From: Negativicutes bacterium
Lineage (GTDB): Bacteria > Bacillota > Negativicutes > Sporomusales > JAOACF01
Assembly: GCA_026417995.1 (NCBI GenBank)
Contig: JAOACF010000007.1
Span: 334-39,657, forward strand
Reading direction: 5' to 3'
Length of the DNA stretch: 39,324 bases
Shown piece by piece: positions 7,880 through 16,612 of the stretch. Position 1 is the first letter of the stretch; the number at the start of each line of letters is the position of its first letter. A program made the translations under genes and the position numbers. The notes under the pieces are model-generated. The model saw only the letters and a program-made list of their open reading frames with translations. It was not told the origin of the DNA and made no database searches.

Positions 7880-8722
7880 TTAACCTTCATCCATAAATTG
7901 GCGCAGCACGGCTTCCATTACCATAACAGTGCTAACTGCACCCACCCCACCTGGTACCGGCGTAATCGCCCCGGCGACAGCCGCCACTTCGTCAAAGGCG
8001 ACATCGCCGACAATTTTGCCGCCCGCATCGTTAATGCCCACATCGATTACCACCGCGCCCGGTTTAACCATCTCCGCCGTCACCAGGGCAGGCTTCCCGG
8101 CGGCGGCAATCACAATATCCGCCTGACGGACAAGCGCTGCCAAGTTCACCGTTTGAGAATGGCAAACCGTAACGGTGGCATTTTGGGCCAGCAGCAAGTG
8201 AAACAGCGGCTTGCCGACCACATTGCTGCGGCCAATGACCACCGCATGCCGGCCAGCAACCGGGATATTATAGTGCTGGAGAATAGCCATAACTGCCCGC
8301 GGCGTACAGGGCGCCCAGCGGCTTTTCCCGGCCGCAACCAGCCCGATATTAACCGGGCTGATCGCATCCACGTCCTTTTCCGGGGCAATAACCGCTGCAA
8401 CCTTGTCGGCGCTTAAATGCCGGGGCAGCGGCATCATAGGCAAAATCCCTTGCACGGCAGGGTCGGCATTCAGCCTGGCGATGAGCGCCAGCAGCCCGCT
8501 CTCGTCAGTATCGCCGGGCAACTTGTGGACAGCCGTAGGAATACCCACGCTGTCACCCATCTTAACTAAGCGGCCGGCATAAATGACCGATGCCGGATCA
8601 TCGCCGGTCAGCACTACGGCCAGGCCGCAGGTTTTGCCTGCTGCCGCCGCATCCTGCACCCGGCGCATAATCAACGCTTTTAAGTTTGCCGCAACTTTTT
8701 TCCCGTCCAGTATAACCGTCAA
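7880..8722 (-). CDS. folD: FolD-like methylene-tetrahydrofolate dehydrogenase/cyclohydrolase, divergent active site
   Basis: 280 residues with the two FolD domains. The NADP part is conserved (VVIGRSNVVGKPL, APCTPRA, KDVDA, PVPGGVG). FolD oxidises methylene-THF and hydrolyses methenyl-THF. Two catalytic positions differ: in the usual YVxxK motif, Tyr48 is kept but the lysine four residues on is Leu52 (a lysine remains at 54), and the usual GILVQLPLP reads GILPMMPLP, replacing the catalytic glutamine by methionine. The PGGVGPMT signature reads PGGVGAVST. It follows fhs at 49 bases, consistent with the folate branch of one-carbon or acetogenic metabolism. Bifunctionality is doubtful. Confidence 0.88.
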   Translation of the reverse strand: MTVILDGKKVAANLKALIMRRVQDAAAAGKTCGLAVVLTGDDPASVIYAGRLVKMGDSVGIPTAVHKLPGDTDESGLLALIARLNADPAVQGILPMMPLPRHLSADKVAAVIAPEKDVDAISPVNIGLVAAGKSRWAPCTPRAVMAILQHYNIPVAGRHAVVIGRSNVVGKPLFHLLLAQNATVTVCHSQTVNLAALVRQADIVIAAAGKPALVTAEMVKPGAVVIDVGINDAGGKIVGDVAFDEVAAVAGAITPVPGGVGAVSTVMVMEAVLRQFMDEG

Positions 8723-8771
8723 ACTTATGTTTCCTCCTTCACTGCGTCGCGTGCCAAACGTCAGCCGGCGG

Positions 8772-10442
8772 TTAGAACAGCCCGCTGATGCGGCCGTTCT
8801 TATCGACGTCGATATTTTCCGCCGCCGGTATTTTGGGCAGACCGGGCATGGTCATGATATCGCCTGTCAGCATAACGACAAAACCGGCCCCGGCCGAAAC
8901 CCTGACCTGGCGGACAGTGATGGTGAAGCCCTGCGGCCTGCCGAGCAGGGCCGGATCGTCGGAAAATGAATATTGCGTCTTGGCCATGCAAACAGGCAAT
9001 TGTCCATAGCCCAGCTTCTCCAGATCGGCAATACCGGCCTCGGCCTCTTTGGTAAAGGTGACGCCGTCTGCGCCGTAGATCTCGCGCGCAATTAAGGCCG
9101 CTTTCTCCTTAAGCGGCATTTCGATGGGATACAGCGGTTGATAGGCTGCCTGGTTGCCGTCAGCAAGCGCAAGCGCTTTCTCCGCTAGGTCCAGTCCGCC
9201 GGTGCCGCCTTCAGCCCACACCTTGGAAAGGGCTGCCGGGACTTTAAGCTCGCGGCACAATTCTAACACCGCGTCAAGCTCGTCCGCTGTATCGGTAGGG
9301 AAAGCATTGACCGCTACCACGACCGGCACGCCGAATTTGCGCACATTTTCAATATGCTTGGCCAAATTGGCGGCGCCCCGCTTGACGGCGGCGGCATCAG
9401 GCACGGCAAGGGCGGCCTTGGTAATACCGCCGTGCATTTTCAACGCGCGCACGGTGGCGACCAGCACCGCCGCCCGGGGCTTGAGGCCCGCATAGCGGCA
9501 TTTAATATTAAAGAATTTCTCTGCCCCGAGGTCTGCGCCAAAGCCGGCCTCGGTCACGACATAGTCTGCGAGTTTGAGCGCCAGTTTAGTCGCCATCACG
9601 CTATTGCAGCCATGCGCTATATTGGCAAACGGCCCCCCGTGGATAAAGGCCGGAACATGCTCCAATGTCTGCACCAGATTGGGTTTAATGGCCTCGCGCA
9701 ATAGCGCCGCCATCGCGCCTTGCGCTTTTAGCATGCTTACTGTAACCGGCCGGTTATCGTAGGTATAGCCGACAACAATATTCGCCAGACGGTTCTTCAG
9801 GTCTTCCAAGTCGCTTGCCAGACAAAGAATGGCCATCACTTCCGAAGCAACGGTAATGTCAAATCCGTCTTCGCGCGGTACGCCGTGCGCTTTGCCGCCC
9901 AGGCCGACGATGATATTGCGCAGAGCCCGGTCATTCATATCCACCACTCGCCGCCAGACAATACGGCGCGGGTCAAGGTTCAGTGCATTGCCTTGCTGGA
10001 TGTGGTTGTCAATCATCGCGGCGAGCAGGTTGTGCGCAGCGCCCACGGCATGGATATCGCCGGTAAAATGGAGGTTGATGTCCTCCATCGGTACAACCTG
10101 CGAATAGCCGCCTCCCGCCGCGCCGCCTTTCACGCCCATGCAGGGGCCCAGCGACGGCTCCCGCAGCGCCACCGCCACTTTGCGGCCCAGCTTGGCAATC
10201 GCCTGGGCGATACCCACCGTCGTGGTAGACTTTCCTTCCCCCGCCGGGGTGGGCGTAATTGCCGTAACCAGAATCAGTTTTCCGTCCGGTTTGTCTGCCA
10301 ACGAATTGTATAGTTCCAGCGAGATCTTCGCCTTATAGCGGCCGTAGTGCTCCAGATAATGCTCATCTATACCCAGCTTGGCGGCAATCTTGTCCACCGG
10401 TTCCATTTTGGCTGCCTGGGCAATCTCAATATCACTCAACAT
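8772..10442 (-). CDS. fhs: Formate-tetrahydrofolate ligase
   Basis: 556 residues, the usual family length. It makes 10-formyl-THF from formate, THF and ATP. The P-loop TPAGEGKST lies at about 65-73, followed by [19 protein letters not shown] and the FTGDIHAV segment. ATG codons at 10442 and 10445 both follow a GGGGGGAAG site; a longer frame to 10568 adds 42 residues unlike the family and is rejected. It is the first gene of a run with folD, a Spo0E-like gene and an amidohydrolase. The gap of 200 bases to the divergent SASP gene shows no riboswitch I recognise. Confidence 0.97.
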   Translation of the reverse strand: MLSDIEIAQAAKMEPVDKIAAKLGIDEHYLEHYGRYKAKISLELYNSLADKPDGKLILVTAITPTPAGEGKSTTTVGIAQAIAKLGRKVAVALREPSLGPCMGVKGGAAGGGYSQVVPMEDINLHFTGDIHAVGAAHNLLAAMIDNHIQQGNALNLDPRRIVWRRVVDMNDRALRNIIVGLGGKAHGVPREDGFDITVASEVMAILCLASDLEDLKNRLANIVVGYTYDNRPVTVSMLKAQGAMAALLREAIKPNLVQTLEHVPAFIHGGPFANIAHGCNSVMATKLALKLADYVVTEAGFGADLGAEKFFNIKCRYAGLKPRAAVLVATVRALKMHGGITKAALAVPDAAAVKRGAANLAKHIENVRKFGVPVVVAVNAFPTDTADELDAVLELCRELKVPAALSKVWAEGGTGGLDLAEKALALADGNQAAYQPLYPIEMPLKEKAALIAREIYGADGVTFTKEAEAGIADLEKLGYGQLPVCMAKTQYSFSDDPALLGRPQGFTITVRQVRVSAGAGFVVMLTGDIMTMPGLPKIPAAENIDVDKNGRISGLF

Positions 10443-10588
10443 CATGCTTCCCCCCGCCTTGCAATTTTGTTGTGCCAAGAAATATACTGGAAAAATTAGC
10501 ATAATATCTTCGGTTTCGATGATAGTATCTCCTGCCCCCTGGTAAATATTTTTCGCAACGCCTTCCACTATTTAACATAACAATGCGC

Positions 10589-10618
10589 GAATAACCAACC
10601 ATGTGGATTGCGATACTA
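10589..10618 (+). promoter_or_regulatory. Possible SigG-type promoter of the alpha/beta SASP gene
   Basis: GAATA at 10589-10593 fits the SigG -35 consensus (GHATR). After 18 bases, GATACTA at 10612-10618 fits the -10 consensus CATNNTA except for the first base. It lies about 30 bases before the ribosome binding site. The H-type SASP gene has a -10-like GATAATA at the same 18-base spacing. Confidence 0.5.
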
Positions 10619-10649
10619 AAACTACCGAAAATAGAGGAGGTGAAAAAGG

Positions 10650-10850
10650 ATGGCAAGAAGCAGAAAGCCTGTTAACCCTGCAGCGGAGAACGCCCTTGAC
10701 CGTATGAAATTTGAAGTCGCTTCCGAACTGGGCATCGCCGAAAAAGTACGGTCTAACGGCTGGGCGACCATGACTTCCGCAGACTGCGGTCGGGTTGGGG
10801 GGCAAATGGTGCGCAAAATGATTGAGCAATACGAATCTACTCTTCAGTAA
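10650..10850 (+). CDS. Alpha/beta-type small acid-soluble spore protein
   Basis: 66 residues with both SASP signatures: KFEVASELGI, containing the Glu that the germination protease GPR cleaves after, and DCGRVGGQMVRKMI, the DNA-binding helix. These proteins coat spore DNA and protect it from UV and heat. GAGGAGGTG lies 8 bases before the ATG. The usual GNLTSRDCG reads ATMTSADCG here, a small deviation. Single gene with its own terminator; expression in the forespore is expected. Confidence 0.96.
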   Translation: MARSRKPVNPAAENALDRMKFEVASELGIAEKVRSNGWATMTSADCGRVGGQMVRKMIEQYESTLQ

Positions 10851-10870
10851 TCTGATTGAGATACCAGCAA

Positions 10871-10900
10871 GGGCGGCACTCCAGCCGCCCCTACATTTTT
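10871..10900 (+). terminator. Intrinsic terminator of the SASP gene
   Basis: GGGCGGC and GCCGCCC form a 7-bp GC stem with a 6-base loop, followed by CTACATTTTT. A second GC hairpin (10909-10923) lies between this and the converging polX gene but lacks a T-run. Confidence 0.75.
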
Positions 10901-10926
10901 CGTATAGTGCCGCCGCAGGCGGCAAT

Positions 10927-12648
10927 TTATAATTGTTTGCGTCTCAGCAGTTTTTTCACGGCCGTCACGTCCCGGGTATTGAGAATATCCGCTGGCGTCA
11001 GCCAGCCTTTGCGGGCCATCGCCACGCCAAACCGCACATAATCAAGCTCATCCGCGGCATGCGCATCGGGATTGACGGAGAATAGGACGCCTGCCTCCCT
11101 GGCCTGACGGTGCCAACGCCAGTCGATATCCAGGCGGTAGGGGCTGGCATTGATTTCAATAATTGTACCGGTGTCAGCCGCCGCACGAATGACGGCCGGC
11201 ATATCCAGGGAATATCCTTCCCGGGCCAGCAGTATCCTCCCGGTAGGGTGCCCCAGCATGGTTACATACCGATTTTCCATCGCCCGGATGATCCGCCGGG
11301 TCATGTCGGCCTCGCTTTGGCGAAAGGCGGAATGCACCGAGGCAATGACAAAGTCAAATTCGGCCAGGATCTCGTCCGGATAGTCCAGCGATCCGTCTGG
11401 CAGGATATCGCTTTCAATGCCGGCAAAAATGGTAAACCCGGCATCCAGCGCGTTTAGCTTGTCAATCTCGCGGCGCTGCTCCCGCACGGCCTCGATAGCA
11501 AGCCCCCCGGCATAAACCGCCGTCCGGCTGTGATCGGCGATGCCGAGATATTGCCAGCCCCGTTCTTTAGCCGCCTGCGCCATCCCGGACAAGCTTACGC
11601 TGCCGTCAGAATAATGCGTATGAATATGGAAAACGCCGCAAATCCGGTCTTCGGCAACAAGTTCCGGCAGATGCCCCGCCGCCGCTTCTACCTCTCCCGC
11701 CCCTTCCCGCAGTTCCGGCGCGATATAGCTAAGCCCCAGCGCTGCATACAACTCTTGCTCCGTCTGCGGGGCGATGATCGACCCGTCGCCTGCTTCCAGG
11801 CCATGCGCATGAATTGTATAGCCTTTGTCCCTGGCCAAGTCCTGCAAAGCGGTATGGTGCTCCCCGCTGCCGGTAAAATAATGCAGCGCGGCGGCAAACT
11901 GCGGCGGCGGCGCAATGTGGATATTAAGGTTCATGCCGGCAGACAGTACGCCGCTGATTTTAGCAGATCCGGCACCGGTGACCCGCATCACGCCCGGCAT
12001 GTTTGCGACGATAGCGGCGACACTTTCCGGGCTATGCGCGGCGACTACAATATCGATGTCTTTCACAATTTCGCTGCGCCGCCTGATGCTGCCGGCCACC
12101 TCCGCCCGCAGCACGTCGTCGTGAGCGCTCAAGTATTCGGCAATTTTTTCGGCCAGCGGCCAGGCATCCACTAAAAGAAACTGCCCTTGAAACTTTTTCA
12201 CGTATTCAATACCCTGCAAAATTTTTTGCTGGGTTTTTTCGCCAAATCCCGGCAGTCCGACCAGCCGATTTTCCCGGCAGGCATATTCCAGCTCGCCGAT
12301 CGACTGTATTCCCAGCTTATTATGTAGTATAAGCGCTTTTTTCGGGCCTAAACCGGGAATTTTGATCAACTCGAATAAAACGGGGGGAATAGCGGCTTTC
12401 AACTCGGCGTGATAGGCAATACCGCCGGTGCGCACAAATTCTTCGACTTTGGCGCTGAGCGCCTTGCCAATGCCTTTTATTTCCCCCAGACTGCCTTTCG
12501 CCACTAATGCTTCAAGCTCGCCCTCCAGCCGCTCAATTGTGGCGGCGGCAATCTGATAAGCCCTCGCCTTGAACGGATTTTCGCCTGCAAGCTCGAGCAT
12601 GACGGCAATTTCCCCCAACAGCATGGCCAGCTTTGCTTTATCGTTCAT
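10927..12648 (-). CDS. polX: PolX: X-family DNA polymerase with PHP 3'-5' exonuclease domain
   Basis: 573 residues: 8-kDa and helix-hairpin-helix part (1-150), Pol X palm and fingers (about 155-310), PHP domain (about 338-573). PHP metal ligands are all visible: H341, H343, D348, H373, E412, H439, H467, D528 and H530. In the palm, D197 and D199 (KDIDIV) are kept, but the third carboxylate, normally VDLRV, reads LNIHI with Asn242 (codon AAT). Bacterial PolX fills gaps in base excision repair and proofreads with the PHP domain. Here polymerase activity may be reduced while the nuclease looks intact. GAGGAGG before the ATG overlaps the stop of the upstream penicillin-binding gene, so the two are probably coupled. 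Confidence 0.95.
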   Translation of the reverse strand: MNDKAKLAMLLGEIAVMLELAGENPFKARAYQIAAATIERLEGELEALVAKGSLGEIKGIGKALSAKVEEFVRTGGIAYHAELKAAIPPVLFELIKIPGLGPKKALILHNKLGIQSIGELEYACRENRLVGLPGFGEKTQQKILQGIEYVKKFQGQFLLVDAWPLAEKIAEYLSAHDDVLRAEVAGSIRRRSEIVKDIDIVVAAHSPESVAAIVANMPGVMRVTGAGSAKISGVLSAGMNLNIHIAPPPQFAAALHYFTGSGEHHTALQDLARDKGYTIHAHGLEAGDGSIIAPQTEQELYAALGLSYIAPELREGAGEVEAAAGHLPELVAEDRICGVFHIHTHYSDGSVSLSGMAQAAKERGWQYLGIADHSRTAVYAGGLAIEAVREQRREIDKLNALDAGFTIFAGIESDILPDGSLDYPDEILAEFDFVIASVHSAFRQSEADMTRRIIRAMENRYVTMLGHPTGRILLAREGYSLDMPAVIRAAADTGTIIEINASPYRLDIDWRWHRQAREAGVLFSVNPDAHAADELDYVRFGVAMARKGWLTPADILNTRDVTAVKKLLRRKQL

Positions 12649-12659
12649 AGGAACCTCCT

Positions 12660-14624
12660 CTAACGGCCTTCGAACCAGACCGTCACTTCCGCCCCTCTGT
12701 CTACTACCGTGTTGGCGGGAATGCTCTGCTTTACGGCAATGCCCGTTCCCGCAGGGTTAATCGCCAGTCCCAGTTTATTAAGGCTGTCAGCTGCCTCGCG
12801 TATAGTTTTCCCAAGTACATTCGGTACAACCACTTTGCCGGGGGGCGGCGGCGAAGCGGCTCCGACCGTCTCGGCAGCAGGCTTGTCCTGCGGCCGGGGT
12901 GCGGCAATGGGTTCAAACCCGGGCAGCGGCTTGATATTCAGATACCGCATCACTTGGGTCATAATCTCGCTGAATACGGGCGCCGCCACTTCGCCGCCGT
13001 AGTAAACGCCGCTCGGGTCGTCAATAATCACCAGCGCGGCGACCTGCACATCGTCAACAGGCCCGTAACCGACAAACGAGGCTATATACTTTCCGGCTTC
13101 ATAGCCTCCGCCGCCGCTGCGCAGCTTTTCGGCCGTCCCTGTCTTGCCCGCAAAGCGGTAGCCTTTTACCGCCGCCTTTTTACCGCCGCCCTCGGTAACG
13201 ACTTTTTCCAGCATTCCGGTCATAATCCTGGCCGTCTCGGCCGAGACCACCTGACGCACCGGCTGCGTTGCGACACTGCTGACAACCGAGCCGTCGGGAT
13301 TACGAATTTCTTTGATAATATGGGGTTTTAGCAAAACTCCGTCATTGGCAAGCGCCGCAACGGCGCTTAACAGCTGCAGCGGCGTAACGGCGATGCTCTG
13401 ACCGATCGACATTGTCGCCAAATCTGAGGCGCGCATGTTCGCGGTTTCAAAAAGCAGCCCTTCCTCTTCGCCGGGGAGTTCTACGTCGGTAGCCTTGCCA
13501 AACCCGAAAGCCCGGGCATAGTCATTCAGCCGGCTGGCACCCAAACGCATGCCCACTTGGACAAACCCCGTATTAATCGAATTTTTGATAATATCGACAA
13601 ACGCGATATTGCCGTAGCTGCCGCCATCCCAGTTCTTGATCCGTCGTCCGGACACCTCGACATAGCCGTTGTCCTGAAAGCGCTCTTCCGGCCTTACCAC
13701 TCCCTCCTGCAGGGCGGCGGCCGCAACAATGGCCTTGAAGGTTGAACCCGGCTCATAGATTATGGAAACTGCCCGGTTTTTCCACTCAGCAGGGCCATAG
13801 TCAAAAAAGCGGTTGGGATTGTACGCCGGACGGTTGGCCATCGCCAGAATCTCGCCGGTGCGCGGATTAATGACAATGGCGGTGGCCGAGCGCGCTTTAG
13901 TCCTGGCCATAACCCGGTCAAGACTTTGCTCCACGATAAACTGAATGGTGTTATCAATGGTCAAAAGTACGCTTTTGCCTTCTTTGCGCGGCAAAAACGT
14001 AAAAATCGATTTATAAATCGGCACTCCGTAGCTGTCCGTTTCCACAATCTGCTGCGAGAGTTCCCCTTTGATGGTCTTGTCAAGCACCATTTCCACACCG
14101 TCAAGCCCGGCATCATCCGTGCCGACAAAACCCAGGACATGCGCGGCAAGAGTGTCATTGGGATAATAACGCTTGCTTTCCTCAATAAACCCGAAACCTT
14201 TGAGCTGCTGCTCCTTGATGAGGCGCGAAACCTTTTCCGCCTGTTCTTTGTCGAGGGTGCGCTTAATCCAAATAAACCGGGCGTCCGCACGCAAACGTTC
14301 TTTAATATCGGCGGCCTTCATCCCCAGTATGGGGCTCAGCATTTCCGCCAGTACGCCGGCATCCTTGTCCAGTTCTTGCGGATTGGCATACAGCGATTTG
14401 CTTAAACTGCTGATTGCCAGCTCCCGTCCGTTACGGTCAAAAATCGTGCCGCGCGGCGACTGCAGCGCTTTGGTATCCCGCAGTTGAACAGCAGCCTTTG
14501 CTTTCAGCTGTTGTCCCTGAACAAGCTGAAGCCAGGCGAACCGTCCGGTCAGAATTGCTCCTGCCAGGAGCAGCGCCAGCAGGAAATATAGGATGCGCCG
14601 CTCTACCGAGGCGCCTCTGGGCAT
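12660..14624 (-). CDS. PASTA penicillin-binding protein, SpoVD/FtsI class B transpeptidase
   Basis: 654 residues: one N-terminal membrane helix (about 10-35), the PBP dimerisation domain beginning RGTIFDRNG, the transpeptidase with STFK at 294-297 (catalytic Ser), SIN at 349-351 and KTG at 494-496, a proline-rich linker, and one C-terminal PASTA domain (about 595-654). It cross-links peptidoglycan at septum or spore cortex. The single PASTA domain recalls SpoVD, but the gene is outside a dcw cluster, so vegetative FtsI versus SpoVD cannot be settled. I use the ATG at 14624, with AAGGA 8 bases upstream; the ATG at 14633 is too close to its purine run. Confidence 0.92.
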   Translation of the reverse strand: MPRGASVERRILYFLLALLLAGAILTGRFAWLQLVQGQQLKAKAAVQLRDTKALQSPRGTIFDRNGRELAISSLSKSLYANPQELDKDAGVLAEMLSPILGMKAADIKERLRADARFIWIKRTLDKEQAEKVSRLIKEQQLKGFGFIEESKRYYPNDTLAAHVLGFVGTDDAGLDGVEMVLDKTIKGELSQQIVETDSYGVPIYKSIFTFLPRKEGKSVLLTIDNTIQFIVEQSLDRVMARTKARSATAIVINPRTGEILAMANRPAYNPNRFFDYGPAEWKNRAVSIIYEPGSTFKAIVAAAALQEGVVRPEERFQDNGYVEVSGRRIKNWDGGSYGNIAFVDIIKNSINTGFVQVGMRLGASRLNDYARAFGFGKATDVELPGEEEGLLFETANMRASDLATMSIGQSIAVTPLQLLSAVAALANDGVLLKPHIIKEIRNPDGSVVSSVATQPVRQVVSAETARIMTGMLEKVVTEGGGKKAAVKGYRFAGKTGTAEKLRSGGGGYEAGKYIASFVGYGPVDDVQVAALVIIDDPSGVYYGGEVAAPVFSEIMTQVMRYLNIKPLPGFEPIAAPRPQDKPAAETVGAASPPPPGKVVVPNVLGKTIREAADSLNKLGLAINPAGTGIAVKQSIPANTVVDRGAEVTVWFEGR

Positions 14625-14703
14625 GTACAACATCCTTCCCTGGAACTTTAATAAGTCTGGTCATATTAGTTCTCTACAAAATGTGCTTTCCCTTGCGGGA
14701 TAG

Positions 14704-14728
14704 AAAAAAAGAGCGCCGCACAGCGCTC
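14704..14728 (-). terminator. Intrinsic terminator of the 14.7-15.5 kb gene pair
   Basis: GAGCGC and GCGCTC pair around a 6-base loop and are followed on the minus strand by seven T residues. It is six bases from the stop codon of the exported serine/proline-rich protein. Confidence 0.85.
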
Positions 14729-14733
14729 CCTGT

Positions 14734-15216
14734 CTAGTATGAACCTCTGCGGTTCCTACCGTTGTCCCGATTTTTGAACTTCAGCCATACCCAGCGTATC
14801 GCCGCGATAATGGCCGCCAGAAAGAGAATGTTGATCAGCACGCCCAAGAGGGACGCCATAAAGCCCATATGGCCAAAACCAAACATGTTGCCTAAGAGGC
14901 CGCCCAGCAGCATGCCGCTGCCAAACAAGCCGGCATTGCGCCAGAAGCCGCCGGTGGAAGGCTGCTGCGACGGCGGGACTTGCCCTGTTCCCGGTTTAAC
15001 CTGAGTAGCGGGAGCTTTCTCGCTATAACTTGACGCCGGCGCCGAGGGTTTATAGCCGGAACCCGTCGTGCCCGGAGCCGCTTGCGGCGTGCTTGGCTTT
15101 ACGGTTGTACCGCTGGAAGGCCGCGGCGACGAAGATTTCGAACTCGAAACGGCGGCAAATGAAACCGAACTAAAGGCAAGCAGCAAAACCAATGTCAGCG
15201 CTACAATTTTCTTCAC
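14734..15216 (-). CDS. Exported or membrane serine/proline-rich protein, function unknown
   Basis: 160 residues. Signal peptide (1-21, ending SFA-AVS), a Ser/Pro/Thr-rich low-complexity stretch (about 23-88), a glycine-rich segment (GLFGSGMLLGGLLGNMFGFG), one long membrane helix (about 120-147) and a basic tail. The layout, glycine motif plus helix, resembles the N-terminal part of bacterial Tim44-like membrane proteins, without the Tim44 domain. Start is GTG with GAGGAGG six bases upstream; that site lies in the last codons (Glu-Glu-Glu) of the preceding gene, so the pair is co-translated. Function unknown. Confidence 0.7.
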   Translation of the reverse strand: MKKIVALTLVLLLAFSSVSFAAVSSSKSSSPRPSSGTTVKPSTPQAAPGTTGSGYKPSAPASSYSEKAPATQVKPGTGQVPPSQQPSTGGFWRNAGLFGSGMLLGGLLGNMFGFGHMGFMASLLGVLINILFLAAIIAAIRWVWLKFKNRDNGRNRRGSY

Positions 15217-15217
15217 T

Positions 15218-15487
15218 TTATTCCTCCTCGTAGATCCTCACATCTTCGGGAAAGGCGTAAATGGCAGCCAAATTCGGCAGTTCACCCGTCAGGTACCGAT
15301 CAATATCATGAATATCAATGTAAAACGTGGTCTTAACCTCAAGGTAGCCTTGTTTCTTATCCGCCGTAAGGCTTTTGAGATGTTCCCGCAAGCGATGGCA
15401 TTGTTCCTCAGTTGCGGTCACATCCAGTTGGACAAGCGGTATTCCGTACTCGCGCAGAATGTCCTGCAGGCTCAGTCTTTCCGACAT
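15218..15487 (-). CDS. Small conserved-looking protein, function unknown
   Basis: 89 residues, acidic, soluble, with no motif I can name. It opens with a short helix (LSLQDILREYGIP) followed by alternating strands and helices. The Glu-rich C-terminus carries the ribosome binding site of the next gene, one base away, so the two form an operon. The start ATG has AAGGAG 11 bases upstream, a little far. A TATAAT box at 15542-15547 lies about 55 bases upstream. It could also be a small regulatory or binding protein; nothing in the sequence decides. Confidence 0.65.
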   Translation of the reverse strand: MSERLSLQDILREYGIPLVQLDVTATEEQCHRLREHLKSLTADKKQGYLEVKTTFYIDIHDIDRYLTGELPNLAAIYAFPEDVRIYEEE

Positions 15488-15541
15488 CGAATCTGATTCT
15501 CCTTTTTGGCGCTTAATATCCTGTCAGGCGCCTCAGTTATT

Positions 15542-15570
15542 ATTATATACTATGCGCCGCCAAAAATGAA
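15542..15570 (-). promoter_or_regulatory. Possible SigA promoter for the two-gene unit ending at 14734
   Basis: Perfect TATAAT (minus strand, 15547-15542) with a poor -35 TTCATT 17 bases upstream, which lies in the T-rich tail of the preceding terminator. Located about 55 bases before the start codon at 15487. Confidence 0.35.
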
Positions 15571-15573
15571 ATG

Positions 15574-15601
15574 CCGGCGGCAAGCGCGCGCTTGCCGCCG
15601 G
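15574..15601 (-). terminator. Terminator of the siroheme reductase gene
   Basis: A perfect 28-bp GC-rich palindrome (14-bp arms) five bases after the stop codon, followed on the minus strand by a T-rich stretch (ATTTCATTTTT). Confidence 0.75.
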
Positions 15602-15606
15602 GTTGC

Positions 15607-16539
15607 CTACGCTTTATTTAAAGCGCTTAATAACGCGTCAAGGTCTATACCGTGAATACCCGCAGCTTTTTCAAGGTTTTCGCCGTTTGCCGACGGGCAG
15701 CCGAGACAACCCATGCCGTGAGCCCGAAAAATGGCAATAGTGTTCGGATTTTGACGGATAATATCGCCGATGATGCTGTCCTTAGTAATCGGCCCGTTCT
15801 GTATAGGGGCTGCATTGACCGCAGATGCGGGCGCAGCCGCCGTCGCTTTCGTCTCCGGCTGCTCTGCCGGTTGTCTGCCGGCATACAGTTCCATAACATC
15901 CCGGCGGAAGTTCTCCCAGCCGATCCGTTCGATAAATTCTCCCATGCGCTCAATATCGGCGTACTGTTTATAATAAGCCAGCACAATTTCCACCAGCGCT
16001 AAAACCCGGTCCTCATCCAAGCCTTCCGCTAAAACTGTAGCCAGGCGGGGTTTGCGGCCGCAACTGCCGCCCACTAATACTGTCCATCCTTCTTCCGTAG
16101 CCATGACGCCAATATCTTTTATATGCACTTCGGCGCAGGAATTGGGGCAACCCGCGACGCCGATTTTCAGCCGCGAAGGCATTTCCTGCTTATGATAGCG
16201 TTTATCGAGCTCCATCCCCAGCTTGACTGAGTCCGCCAGCCCGCGCTTGCAAAAAGCGCTGCCGGGGCACATCTTGACGCTGCGGACGCAGTTGGCGTAA
16301 GACAGCGCCGGATTGACGCCCAGTTCCTCCCAAACTTTATCGACATCCTCGCCCTTGAGCCCGATGATCATGATGCGCTGCGCCGAGGTAATTTTCAGGG
16401 TCGCGCCGTATTTTTCCGCCACATCAGCGTATTTCCGGATTAGGCCGGGCTTGATAAAACCGCCGGGAATACCGGGCGTTATTGCGTAAGTTCGCCGCCC
16501 TTCCCGTATTTTTTGCAAGTTTGCCGCTTTTGGCAACAT
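15607..16539 (-). CDS. Siroheme/4Fe-4S sulfite-nitrite reductase family protein fused to DUF1858 domain
   Basis: 310 residues from the ATG at 16539 (314 from 16551). Residues 1-215 are a compact nitrite/sulfite reductase unit with the classical siroheme-FeS ligands: C91-x5-C97 (CPGSAFC) and C131-x3-C135 (CPNSC). An Ala/Pro linker follows (about 222-248), then a DUF1858 domain (about 252-310) with FRAHGMGCLGCP, whose CxxC is at 278/281; this domain is known beside or within hybrid-cluster-type proteins. It probably reduces or handles sulfite, nitrite or nitric oxide; which one is not decidable. It is a single gene, with two CRP/FNR-type palindromes upstream and its own terminator. The 16539 start suits the predicted transcript start at about 16556. 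Confidence 0.85.
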   Translation of the reverse strand: MLPKAANLQKIREGRRTYAITPGIPGGFIKPGLIRKYADVAEKYGATLKITSAQRIMIIGLKGEDVDKVWEELGVNPALSYANCVRSVKMCPGSAFCKRGLADSVKLGMELDKRYHKQEMPSRLKIGVAGCPNSCAEVHIKDIGVMATEEGWTVLVGGSCGRKPRLATVLAEGLDEDRVLALVEIVLAYYKQYADIERMGEFIERIGWENFRRDVMELYAGRQPAEQPETKATAAAPASAVNAAPIQNGPITKDSIIGDIIRQNPNTIAIFRAHGMGCLGCPSANGENLEKAAGIHGIDLDALLSALNKA

Positions 16540-16562
16540 TTCTCTCACCATCCTTTGCTTTT

Positions 16563-16568
16563 ATCATA
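16563..16568 (-). promoter_or_regulatory. -10 box of the siroheme reductase gene
   Basis: TATGAT on the minus strand (5 of 6 to TATAAT). No good -35 box is present; the activator-type palindrome at 16590-16605 is centred 34.5 bases upstream of the box's downstream edge, which places it near -41.5, as in class II activation. Confidence 0.5.
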
Positions 16569-16589
16569 CTCCGGGCAGCAGATGGCGGC

Positions 16590-16605
16590 CGTGACGAAAG
16601 TCACA
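16590..16605. promoter_or_regulatory. CRP/FNR-family binding site, proximal
   Basis: CGTGA-N6-TCACA, one base off the perfect CRP/HcpR-type palindrome TGTGA-N6-TCACA. It replaces the -35 region of the siroheme reductase promoter. No CRP/FNR regulator is encoded in the window. Confidence 0.65.
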
Positions 16606-16612
16606 GGTTAGA

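Noticed and set aside
10443-10568. N-terminal extension of formate-tetrahydrofolate ligase
   Set aside because: The added 42 residues do not resemble the family, and a ribosome site lies directly before the ATG pair at 10442-10445.
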